From positions 372,001-436,000 of the forward strand of contig NC_079875.1 of NCBI RefSeq assembly GCF_029227915.1: a stretch of DNA of 64,000 bases, given 5' to 3'. The translations under genes and the position numbers were made by a program. Source of the stretch: Hydractinia symbiolongicarpus. Taxonomy: Eukaryota; Cnidaria; Hydrozoa; Anthoathecata; Hydractiniidae. Below the pieces are notes generated by a model. It did no database searches. It saw only the letters and a list, made by a program, of their open reading frames with translations, and had not been told where the DNA came from. Positions 12,925-24,091 of this stretch are shown in pieces (the first letter of the stretch is position 1; every line of letters starts with the position of its first letter).

Positions 12925-15900
12925 GAAAAATCGTTCGGGAAATGAGTTTACTCCCTGGGTACTTTCTTTGTATACTTTTGACTATACGGGCCGGGTCCGG
13001 CAGTTACGGGAAGTCGCGGATTTTCGTTTGCCGGCGATTAAACTTCTTTTATTCAGCTTCTCATCAAAAATGAAAACATTTTTAAAAACTACAAGTCTCA
13101 TGGGCTTTAGTGGTGAAATAATAATTTAAAAAATCGTTCGGGAAATGAGTTTACTCCCTGGGTACTTTTTTTGTATACTTTTGACTATACGGGCCGAGTC
13201 TGGGATTTGCGGGAAATCTCAGGTTTTCGTTTGCCGGCGATTAAACTTTTTTAATTCAGCGTCTCATCAAAAATGAATACATTTTTGAAAACTACAAGTC
13301 TCATGCGATTTAGTGGTGAAAAGATAATTTAAAAAATCGTTCTGGAAATGAGTTTACTCACAGGGTACTTTCTTTGTTTACATTCGACTATACGGGACAA
13401 GCCTGGGATTTACGGGAAATCGCGGGTTTTCGTTTGCCGGCGATTATACCTCTTTCATTAAACGTCTCAATAAAAATGAAAACATTTTTGAAAACTACAA
13501 GTCTCATGGGCTTTAGTGGTGAAATAATAGTTCAAAAAATCGTTCGGGAAATGAGTTTACTCCCTGGGTACTTTCTTTGTATACTTTTGACTATACGGGC
13601 CGAGTCTGGGATTTACGGGAAATCTCGGGTTTTCGTTTGCCGGCGATTAAACTTCTTTTATTCAGCGTCTCATCAAAAATGAATACATTTGTGAAAACTA
13701 CAAGTCTCATGCGATTTAGTGGTGAAAAGATAATTTAAAAAATCGTTCTGGAAATGAGTTTACTCACAGGGTACTTTCTTTGTATACATTCGACTATACG
13801 GGACAAGCCCGGGATTTACGGGAAATCGCGGGTTTTCGTTTGCCGGCGATTAAGCCTCTTTCATTAAGCGTCTCAATAAAAATGAAAACATTTTTGAAAA
13901 CTACAAGTCTCATGGGCTTTAGTGGTGAAATAATAATTTAAAAAATCGTTCGGGAAATGAGTTTACTCCCTGGGTACTTTCTTTTTATACTTTTGACTAT
14001 ACGGGCCGAGTCTGGGATTTACGGGAAATCTCAGGTTTTCGTTTGCCGGCGATTAAACTTCTTTTATTCAGCGTCTCATCAAAAATGAATACATTTTTGA
14101 AAACTACAAGTCTCATGCGATTTAGTGGTGAAAATATAATTTAAAAAATCGTTCTGGAAATGAGTTTACTCACAGGGTACTTTCTTTGTTTACATTCGAC
14201 TATACGGGACAAGCCTGGGATTTACGGGAAATCTCAGGTTTTCGTTTGCCGGCGATTAAACTTCTTTTATTCAGCGTCTCATCAAAAATGAATACATTTT
14301 TGAAAACTACAAGTCTCATGCGATTTAGTGGTGAAAAGATAATTTAAAAAATCGTTCTGGAAATGAGTTTACTCACAGGATACTTTCTTTGTTTACATTC
14401 GACTATACGGGACAAGCCTGGGATTTACGGGAAATCGCGGGTTTTCGTTTGCCGGCGAATATACCTCTTTCATTAAACGTCCCAATAAAAATGAAAACAG
14501 TTTTGAAAACTACAAGTCTCATGGGCTTTAGTGGTGAAATAATAGTTTAAAAAATCGTTCGGGAAATGAGTTCACTCCCTGGGTGCTTTCTTTGTATACT
14601 TTGGACTATACGGGCCGAGTCTGGGATTTACGGGAAATCTCGGGTTTTCGTTTGCCGGCGATTAAACTTCTTTTATTCAGCGTCTCATCAAAAATGAAAA
14701 CACTTTTGAAAACCACAAGTCTCATGCGATTTAGTGGTGAAAGATAATTTAAAAAATCGTTCTGGAAATGAGTTTACTCACAGGGTACTTTCTTTGTATA
14801 CATTTGACTATACGGGACAAGCCCGGAATTTACGGGAAATCGCGGGTTTTCGTTTGCCGGCAATTAAACCTCTTTCATTAAGCGTCTCATTAAAAATGAA
14901 AACATTTTTGAAAACTACAAGTCTCATTCGTTCTAGTGGTGCAGAAATAATTTGAAAAATCGTTCGGGAAATGAGTTTACTCCCTGGGTACTTTCTTTGT
15001 ATACTTTTGACTATACGGGCCGAGTCCGGCAGTTACGGGAAGTCGCGGGTTTTCGTTTGCCGGCGATTAAACTTCTTTTATTCAGCTTCTCATCAAAAAT
15101 GAAAACATTTTTAAAAACTACAAGTCTCATGGGCTTTAGTGGTGAAATAATAATTTAAAAAATCGTTCGGGAAATGAGTTTACTCCCTGGGTACTTTTTT
15201 TGTATACTTTTGACTATACGGGCCGAGTCTGGGATTTGCGGGAAATCTCAGGTTTTCGTTTGCCGGCGATTAAACTTTTTTAATTCAGCGTCTCATCAAA
15301 AATGAATACATTTTTGAAAACTACAAGTCTCATGCGATTTAGTGGTGAAAAGATAATTTAAAAAATCGTTCTGGAAATGAGTTTACTCACAGGGTACTTT
15401 CTTTGTTTACATTCGACTATACGGGACAAGCCTGGGATTTACGGGAAATCGCGGGTTTTCGTTTGCCGGCGATTATACCTCTTTCATTAAACGTCTCAAT
15501 AAAAATGAAAACATTTTTGAAAACTACAAGTCTCATGGGCTTTAGTGGTGAAATAATAGTTCAAAAAATCGTTCGGGAAATGAGTTTACTCCCTGGGTAC
15601 TTTCTTTGTATACTTTTGACTATACGGGCCGAGTCTGGGATTTACGGGAAATCTCGGGTTTTCGTTTGCCGGCGATTAAACTTCTTTTATTCAGCGTCTC
15701 ATCAAAAATGAATACATTTGTGAAAACTACAAGTCTCATGCGATTTAGTGGTGAAAAGATAATTTAAAAAATCGTTCTGGAAATGAGTTTACTCACAGGG
15801 TACTTTCTTTGTATACATTCGACTATACGGGACAAGCCCGGGATTTACGGGAAATCGCGGGTTTTCGTTTGCCGGCGATTAAGCCTCTTTCATTAAGCGT

Positions 15901-18900
15901 CTCAATAAAAATGAAAACATTTTTGAAAACTACAAATCTCATGGGCTTTAGTGGTGAAATAATAATTTAAAAAATCGTTCGGGAAATGAGTTTACTCCCT
16001 GGGTACTTTCTTTGTATACTTTTGACTATACGGGCCGAGTCTGGGATTTACGGGAAATCTCAGGTTTTCGTTTGCCGGCGATTAAACTTCTTTTATTCAG
16101 CGTCTCATCAAAAATGAATACATTTTTGAAAACTACAAGTCTCATGCGATTTAGTGGTGAAAAGATAATTTAAAAAATCGTTCTGGAAATGAGTTTACTC
16201 ACAGGGTACTTTCTTTGTTTACATTCGACTATACGGGACAACCCTGGGATTTACGGGAAATCTCAGGTTTTCGTTTGCCGGCGATTAAACTTCTTTTATT
16301 CAGCGTCTCATCAAAAATGAATACATTTTTGAAAACTACAAGTCTCATGCGATTTAGTGGTGAAAAGATAATTTAAAAAATCGTTCTGGAAATGAGTTTA
16401 CTCACAGGGTACTTTCTTTGTTTACATTCGACTATACGGGACAAGCCTGGGATTTACGGGAAATCGCGGGTTTTCGTTTGCCGGCGAATATACCTCTTTC
16501 ATTAAACGTCCCAATAAAAATGAAAACAGTTTTGAAAACTACAAGTCTCATGGGCTTTAGTGGTGAAATAATAGTTTAAAAAATCGTTCGGGAAATGAGT
16601 TCACTCCCTAGGTGCTTTCTTTGTATACTTTGGACTATACGGGCCGAGTCTGGGATTTACGTGAAATCTCGGGTTTTCGTTTGCCGGCGATTAAACTTCT
16701 TTTATTCAGCGTCTCATCAAAAATGAAAACATTTTTGAAAACTACAAGTCTCATGCGATTTAGTGGTGAAAGATAATTTAAAAAATCGTTCTGGAAATGA
16801 GTTTACTCACAGGGTACTTTCTTTGTATACATTTGACTATACGGGACAAGCCCGGAATTTACGGGAAATCGCGGGTTTTCGTTTGCCGGCAATTAAACCT
16901 CTTTCATTAAGCGTCTCATTAAAAATGAAAACATTTTTGAAAACTACAAGTCTCATTCGTTCTAGTGGTGCAGAAATAATTTGAAAAATCGTTCGGGAAA
17001 TGAGTTTACTCCCTGGGTACTTTCTTTGTATACTTTTGACTATACGGGCCGGGTCCGGGAGTTACGGGAAGTCGCGGGTTTTCGTTTGCCGGCGATTAAA
17101 CTTCTTTTATTCAGCGTCTCATCAAAAATGAAAACATTTTTAAAAACTACAAGTCTCATGGGCTTTAGTGGTGAAATAATAATTTAAAAAATCGTTCGGG
17201 AAATGAGTTTACTCCCTGGGTACTTTTTTTGTATACTTTTGACTATACGGGCCGAGTCTGGGATTTGCGGGAAATCTCAGGTTTTCGTTTGCCGGCGATT
17301 AAACTTTTTTTATTCAGCGTCTCATCAAAAATGAATACATTTTTAAAAACTACAAGTCTCATGCGATTTAGTGGTGAAAAGATAATTTAAAAAATCGTTC
17401 TGGAAATGAGTTTACTCACAGGGTACTTTCTTTGTTTACATTCGACTATACGGGACAAGCCTGGGATTTACGGGAAATCGCGGGTTTTCGTTTGCCGGCG
17501 ATTATACCTCTTTCATTAAACGTCTCAATAAAAATGAAAACATTTTTGAAAACTACAAGTCTCATGGGCTTTAGTGGTGAAATAATAGTTCAAAAAATCG
17601 TTCGGGAAATGAGTTTACTCCCTGGGTACTTTCTTTGTATACTTTTTACTATACGGGCCGAGTCTGGGATTTACGGGAAATCTCGGGTTTTCGTTTGCTG
17701 GCGATTAAACTTCTTTTATTCAGCGTCTCGTCAAAAATGAAAACATTTTTGAAAACTACAAGTCTCATGCGATTTAGTGGTGAAAGATATTTTAAAAAAT
17801 CGTTCTGGAAATGAGTTTACTCACAGGGTACTTTCTTTGTATACATTTGACTATACGGGACAAGCCCGGAATATACGGGAAATCGCGGGTTTTCGTTTGC
17901 CGGCAATTAAACCTCTTTCATTAAGTGTCTCATTAAAAATGAAAACATTTTTGAAAACTACAAGTCTCATTCGTTCTAGTGGTGCAGAAATAATTTGAAA
18001 AATCGTTCGGGAAATGAGTTTACTCCCTGGGTACTTTCTTTGTATACTTTTGACTATACGGGCCGGGTCCGGGAGTTACGGGAAGTCGCGGGTTTTCGTT
18101 TGCCGGCGATTAAACTTCTTTTATTCAGCGTCTCATCAAAAATGAAAACATTTTTAAAAACTACAAGTCTCATAGGCTTTAGTGGTGAAATAATAATTTA
18201 AAAAATCGTTCGGGAAATGAGTTTACTCCCTGGGTACTTTTTTTGTATACTTTTGACTATACGGGCCGAGTCTGGGATTTGCGGGAAATCTCAGGTTTTC
18301 GTTTGCCGGCGATTAAACGTTTTTTATTCAGCGTCTCATCAAAAAGAATACATTTTTGAAAACTACAAGTCTCATGCGATTTAGTGGTGAAAAGATAATT
18401 TAAAAAATCGTTCTGGAAATGAGTTTACTCACAGGGTACTTTCTTTGTTTACATTCGACTATACGGGACAAGCCTGGGATTTACGGGAAATCGCGGGTTT
18501 TCGTTTGCCGGCGATTATACCTCTTTCATTAAACGTCTCAATAAAAATGAAAACATTTTTGAAAACTACAAGTCTCATGGGCTTTAGTGGTGAAATAATA
18601 GTTCAAAAAATCGTTCGGGAAATAAGTTTACTCCCTGGGTACTTTCTTTGTGTACTTTTAAATATACGGGCCGAGTCTGGGATTTACGGGAAATCTCAGA
18701 TTTTCGTTTGCCGGCGATTAAACTTCTTTTATTCAGCGTCTCATCAAAAATGAATACATTTTTGAAAACTACAAGTCTCATGCGATTTAGTGGTGAAAAG
18801 ATAATTTAAAAAATCGTTCTGGAAGTGAGTTTACTCACAGGGTACTTTCTTTGTATACATTCGACTATACGGGACAAGCCCGGGATTTACGGGAAATCGC

Positions 18901-20024
18901 GGGTTTTCGTTTGCCGGCGATTAAGCCTCTTTCATTAAGCGTCTCAATAAAAATGAAAACATTTTTGAAAACTACAAGTCTCATGGGCTTTAGTGGTGAA
19001 ATAATAATTTAAAAAATCGTTCGGGAAATGAGTTTACTCCCTGGGTAATTTCTTTGTATACTTTTGTCTATACGGGCCGAGTCTGGGATTTACGGGAAAT
19101 CTCAGGTTTTCGTTTGCCGGCGATTAAACTTCTTTTATTCAGCGTCTCATCAAAAATGAATACATTTTTGAAAACTACAAGTCTCATGAGATTTAGTGGT
19201 GAAAAGATAATTTAAAAAATCGTTCTGGAAATGAGTTTACTCACAGGGTACTTTCTTTGTTTACATTCGACTATACGGGACAAGCCTGGGATTTACGGGA
19301 AATCTCAGGTTTTCGTTTGCCGGCGATTAAACTTCTTTTATTCAGCGTCTCATCAAAAATGAATACATTTTTGAAAACTACAAGTCTCATGCGATTTAGT
19401 GGTGAAAAGATAATTTAAAAAATCGTTCTGGAAATGAGTTTACTCACAGGGTACTTTCTTTGTTTACATTCGACTATACGGGACAAGCCTGGGATTTACG
19501 GGAAATCGCGGGTTTTCGTTTGCCGGCGAATATACCTCTTTCATTAAACGTCCCAATAAAAATAAAAACAGTTTTGAAAACTACAAGTCTCATGGGCTTT
19601 AGTGGTGAAATAATAGTTTAAAAAATCGTTTGGGAAATGAGTTCACTCCCTGGGTACTTTCTTTGTATACTTTGGACTATACGGGCCGAGTCTGGGATTT
19701 ACGGGAAATCTCGGGTTTTCGTTTGCCGGCGATTAAACTTCTTTTATTCAGCGTCTCATCAAAAATGAAAACATTTTTAAAAACTACAAGTCTCATGCGA
19801 TTTAGTGGTGAATGATAATTTAAAAAATCGTTCTGGAAATGAGTTTACTCACAGGGTACTTTCTTTGTATACATTTGACTATACGGGACAAGCCCGGAAT
19901 TTACGGGAAATCGCGGGTTTTCGTTTGCCGGCAATTAAACCTCTTTCATTAAGCGTCTCATTAAAAATGAAAACATTTTTGAAAACTACAAGTCTCATTC
20001 GTTCTAGTGGTGCAGAAATAATTT
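12925..20024 (+). repeat. 10-mer HOR units (2029 bp) with one 5-mer variant
   Basis: Units start at 12925, 14954, 16983 and 17997. The full order is g, r, w, r, g, r, r, v, q, s. The 16983 unit is shortened to g, r, w, q, s (1014 bp). The 17997 unit is 2028 bp because one T is lost in CAAAAAGAATAC near 18343. The first monomer carries GGGCCGGGTCCGG (CCGAGTCCGG in the 14954 unit), and the w monomer carries AGTTCAAAAAATCG. Copies share small private features over 2 kb, showing block-wise amplification. Confidence 0.88.
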
Positions 20025-23000
20025 GAAAAATCGTTCGGGAAATGAGTTTACTCCCTGGGTACTTTCTTTGTATACTTTTGACTATACGGGCCGGGTCCGG
20101 GAGTTACGGGAAGTCGCGGGTTTTCGTTTGGCGGCGATTAAACTTCTTTTATTCAGCGTCTCATCAAAAATGAAAACATTTTTAAAAACTACAAGTCTCA
20201 TGGGCTTTAGTGGTGAAATAATAGTTTAAAAAATCGTTCGGGAAATGAGTTCACTCCCTGGGTACTTTCTTTGTATACTTTGGACTATACGGGCCGAGTC
20301 TGGGATTTACGGGAAATCTCGGGTTTTCGTTTGCCGGCGATTAAACTTCTTTTATTCAGCGTCTCATCAAAAATGAAAACATTTTTAAAAACTACAAGTC
20401 TCATGCGATTTAGTGGTGAAAGATAATTTAAAAAATCGTTCTGGAAATGAGTTTACTCACAGGGTACTTTCTTTGTATACATTTGACTATACGGGACAAG
20501 CCCGGAATTTACGGGAAATCGCGGGTTTTCGTTTGCCGGCAATTAAACCTCTTTCATTAAGCGTCTCATTAAAAATGAAAACATTTTTGAAAACTACAAG
20601 TCTCATGGGCTTTAGTGGTGAAATAATAATTTAAAAAATCGTTTTGGAAATGAGTTTACTCACAGGGTACTTTCTTTGTATACATTCGACTATACGGGAC
20701 AAGCCCGGGATTTACGGGAAATCGCGGGTTTTCGTTTGCCGGCGATTAAGCCTCTTTCATTAAGCGTCTCAATAAAAATGAAAACATTTTTGAAAACTAC
20801 AAGTCTCATGGGCTTTAGTGGTGAAATAATAATTTAAAAAATCGTTCGGGAAATGAGTTTACTCCCTGGGTAATTTCTTTGTATACTTTTGACTATACGG
20901 GCCGAGTCTGGGATTTACGGGAAATCTCAGGTTTTCGTTTGCCGGCGATTAAACTTCTTTTATTCAGCGTCTCATCAAAAATGAATACATTTTTGAAAAC
21001 TACAAGTCTCATGAGATTTAGTTGTGAAAAGATAATTTAAAAAATCGTTCTGGAAATGAGTTTACTCACAGGGTACTTTCTTTGTTTACATTCGACTATA
21101 CGGGACAAGCCTGGGATTTACGGGAAATCTCAGGTTTTCGTTTGCCGGCGATTAAACTTCTTTTATTTAGCGTCTCATCAAAAATGAATACATTTTTGAA
21201 AACTACAAGTCTCATGCGATTTAGTGGTGAAAAGATAATTTAAAAAATCGTTCTGGAAATGAGTTTACTCACAGGGTACTTTCTTTGTTTACATTCCACT
21301 ATACGGGACAAGCCTGGGATTTACGGGAAATCGTGGGTTTTCGTTTGCCGGCGAATATACCTCTTTCATTAAACGTCCCAATAAAAATAAAAACAGTTTT
21401 GAAAACTACAAGTCTCATGGGCTTTAGTGGTGAAATAATAGTTTAAAAAATCGTTCGGGAAATGAGTTCACTCCCTGGGTACTTTCTTTGTATACTTTGG
21501 ACTATACGGGCCGAGTCTGGGATTTACGGGAAATCTCGGGTTTTCGTTTGCCGGCGATTAAACTTCTTTTATTCAGCGTCTCATCAAAAATGAAAACATT
21601 TTTAAAAACTACAAGTCTCATGCGATTTAGTGGTGAATGATAATTTAAAAAATCGTTCTGGAAATGAGTTTACTCACAGGGTACTTTCTTTGTTTACATT
21701 CGACTATACGGGACAAGCCTGGGATTTACGGGAAATCGCGGGTTTTCGTTTGCCGGCGATTATACCTCTTTCATTAAACGTCTCAATAAAAATGAAAACA
21801 TTTTTGAAAACTACAAGTCTCATGGGCTTTAGTGGTGAAATAAGAGTTCAAAAAATCGTTCGGGAAATGAGTTTACTCCCTGGGTACTTTCTTTGTATAC
21901 TTTTGACTATACGGGCCGTGTCTGGGATTTACGGGAAATCTCGGGTTTTCGTTTGCCGGCGATTAAACTTCTTTTATTCAGCGTCTCATCAAAAATGAAT
22001 ACATTTTTGAAAACTACAAGTCTCATGCGATTTAGTGGTGAAAAGATAATTTAAAAAATCGTTCTGGAAATGAGTTTACTCACAGGGTACTTTCTTTGTA
22101 TACATTCGACTATACGGGACAAGCCCGGGATTTACGGGAAATCGCGGGTTTTCGTTTGCCGGCGATTAAGCCTCTTTCATTAAGCGTCTCAATAAAAATG
22201 AAAACATTTTTGAAAACTACAAGTCTCATGGGCTTTAGTGGTGAAATAATAATTTAAAAAATCGTTCGGGAAATGAGTTTACTCCCTGGGTACTTTCTTT
22301 GTATACTTTTGACTATACGGGCCGAGTCTGGGATTTACGGGAAATCTCAGGTTTTCGTTTGCCGGCGATTAAACTTCTTTTATTCAGCGTCTCATCAAAA
22401 ATGAATACATTTTTGAAAACTACAAGTCTCATGCGATTTAGTGGTGAAAGGATAATTTAAAAAATCGTTCTGGAAATGAGTTTACTCACAGGGTACTTTC
22501 TTTGTTTACATTCGACTATACGGGACAAGCCTGGGATTTACGGGAAATCTCAGGTTTTCGTTTGCCGGCGATTAAACTTCTTTTATTCAGCGTCTCATCA
22601 AAAATGAATACATTTTTGAAAACTACAAGTCTCATGCGATTTAGTGGTGAAAAGATAATTTAAAAAATCGTTTTGGAAATGAGTTTACTCACAGGGTACT
22701 TTCTTTGTTTACATTCGACTATACGGGACAAGCCTGGGATTTACGGGAAATCGCGGGTTTTCGTTTGTTGGCGAATATACCTCTTTCATTAAACGTCCCA
22801 ATAAAAATGAAAACAGTTTTGAAAACTACAAGTCTCATGGGCTTTAGTGGTGAAATAATAGTTTAAAAAATCGTTCGGGAAATGAGTTTACTCCCTGGGT
22901 ACTTTCTTTGTATACTTTGGACTATACGGGCCGAGTCTGGGATTTACGGGAAATCTCGGGTTTTCGTTTGCCGGCGATTAAACTTCTTTTATTCAGCGTC

Positions 23001-23524
23001 TCATCAAAAATGAATACATTTTTGAAAACTACAAGTCTCATGCGATTTAGTGGTGAAAAGATAATTTAAAAAATCGTTCTGGAAATGAGTTTACTCACAG
23101 GGTACTTTCTTTGTTTACATTCGACTATACGGGACAAGCCTGGGATTTACGGGAAATCGCGGGTTTTCGTTTGCCGGCGATTATACCTCTTTCATTAAAC
23201 GTCTCAATAAAAATGAAAACATTTTTGAAAACTACAAGTCTCATGGGCTTTAGTGGTGAAATAATAGTTCAAAAAATCGTTCGGGAAATGAGTTTACTCC
23301 CTGGGTACTTTCTTTGTATACTTTTGACTATACGGGCCGAGTCTGGGATTTACGGGAAATCTCGGGTTTTCGTTTGCCGGCGATTAAACTTCTTTTATTC
23401 AGTGTCTCATCAAAAATGAATACATTTTTGAAAACTACAAGTCTCATGCGATTTAGTGGTGAAAAGATAATTTAAAAAATCGTTCTGGAAATGAGTTTAC
23501 TCACAGGGTACTTTCTTTGTATAC

Positions 23525-23540
23525 ATTCGACTATACGGGA
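23525..23540 (+). other. CENP-B-box-like motif of B-type monomers (representative copy)
   Basis: The sequence is ATTCGACTATACGGGA. The mammalian CENP-B box core is NTTCG-N4-A-N2-CGGG-N. This site has TTCG, then three rather than four spacer bases, then A, two bases and CGGG, so all nine core bases are present but the spacer is one base short. The motif recurs in most B-type monomers, for example at 395-410 in the left flank. A-type monomers have TTTG at the same place, and the q-to-s B variant (ACATTTGACTATACGGGA) has lost the CpG too. Binding by any CENP-B-like protein is speculation. Confidence 0.3.
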
Positions 23541-23685
23541 CAAGCCCGGGATTTACGGGAAATCGCGGGTTTTCGTTTGCCGGCGATTAAGCCTCTTTCA
23601 TTAAGCGTCTCAATAAAAATGAAAACATTTTTGAAAACTACAAGTCTCATGGGCTTTAGTGGTGAAATAATAATTTAAAAAATCG

Positions 23686-23693
23686 TTCGGGAA
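23686..23693 (+). other. Conserved TTCNNGAA motif at the A-tract (representative)
   Basis: TTCGGGAA in A-type and TTCTGGAA in B-type monomers both keep TTCNNGAA, and the A/B difference falls at an N position. Adjacent inverted NGAAN blocks of this form are the two-unit core of a heat-shock element. A full three-unit element is not present: the flanking pentamers are AATCG and ATGAG. A few monomers break it (CGGCAAATGAG near 8878, 10907, 12734, 57173). Function is untested. Confidence 0.25.
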
Positions 23694-23721
23694 ATGAGTT
23701 TACTCCCTGGGTACTTTCTTT

Positions 23722-23739
23722 GTATACTTTTGACTATAC
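23722..23739. other. Short dyad GTATA-N8-TATAC (representative copy)
   Basis: GTATACTTTTGACTATAC contains 5-bp inverted arms GTATA and TATAC around an 8-base spacer. Most A-type monomers and the GTATACATTCG form of B-type monomers keep it; the GTTTAC and GTATGC forms break the left arm. The right arm overlaps the CENP-B-like motif in B monomers. A 5-bp arm makes only a weak hairpin, so any structural role is uncertain. Confidence 0.4.
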
Positions 23740-23888
23740 GGGCCGAGTCTGGGATTTACGGGAAATCTCAGGTTTTCGTTTGCCGGCGATTAAACTTCTT
23801 TTATTCAGCGTCTCATCAAAAATGAATACATTTTTGAAAACTACAAGTCTCATGCGATTTAGTGGTGAAAAGATAATTTAAAAAATCG

Positions 23889-24091
23889 TTCTGGAAATGA
23901 GTTTACTCACAGGGTACTTTCTTTGTTTACATTCGACTATACGGGACAAGCCTGGGATTTACGGGAAATCGCGGGTTTTCGTTTGCCGGCGAATATACCT
24001 CTTTCATTAAACGTCCCAATAAAAATGAAAACAGTTTTGAAAACTACAAGTCTCATGGGCTTTAGTGGTGAAATAATAGTTTAAAAAATCG
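23889..24091 (+). repeat. Representative B-type monomer (203 bp, tail v)
   Basis: This unit directly follows the A-type example and differs from it at about 27 positions (about 87% identity, counted by hand). Diagnostic B features are TTCTGGAAA at the start, CTCACAGGG, TACATTCGACTATACGGGAC, ACAAGCC, and ATACCTCTTTCATTAAACG in place of AAACTTCTTTTATTCAGCG. B monomers usually follow an r or q tail and A monomers usually follow g, v, w, s, p or k tails, so the two types are interspersed in a fixed order within each higher-order unit. B monomers come in a GTATACATTCG form (for example 23479-23685), a GTTTACATTCG form (this one) and a GTATGCATTCG form found mainly in the flanks. Confidence 0.9.

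Larger units (their letters stand above)
23686..23888 (+). repeat. Representative A-type monomer (203 bp, tail r)
   Basis: This is a typical A-type unit from the homogenised centre. In order it holds TTCGGGAAATGAG at the start, CTCCCTGGGTAC, the dyad GTATACTTTTGACTATAC, GGGCCGAGTCTGGGA, a second CGGGAAAT 71 bp after the first, GTTTGCCGGCGATTAAAC, two GTCTCAT words 37 bp apart, a run of short A and T tracts, and the tail GCGATTTAGTGGTG ending in TTTAAAAAATCG. By hand count it has 75 G+C of 203 (37%) and 10 CpG. Phase is arbitrary: I cut at the TTC after the A6 tract because the A/B difference appears immediately there. Confidence 0.9.

Noticed and set aside
13374-13682. 102-codon frames recurring many times between 13 and 39 kb
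   Set aside because: They exceed one monomer only because the w tail has AGTTCAAAA instead of AGTTTAAAA, which removes one TAA stop. A single base change explains the length.
23650-23690. tRNA-like or Pol III A and B boxes (CTAGTGGTGCAG in s and p tails, GTTCGGGAA about 30 bases later)
   Set aside because: Only GTTCG matches the B-box core. Spacing is shorter than in a tRNA, and no cloverleaf can be drawn. A tRNA or SINE origin is not supported.
23760-23790. Exact 17-bp mammalian CENP-B box elsewhere in the monomer (around TTACGGGAAATCGCGGG and TTTTCGTTTGCCGGCG)
   Set aside because: Checked base by base: neither has TTCG, A and CGGG at the required spacing. Only the B-type ATTCGACTATACGGGA site comes close, with a one-base shorter spacer.
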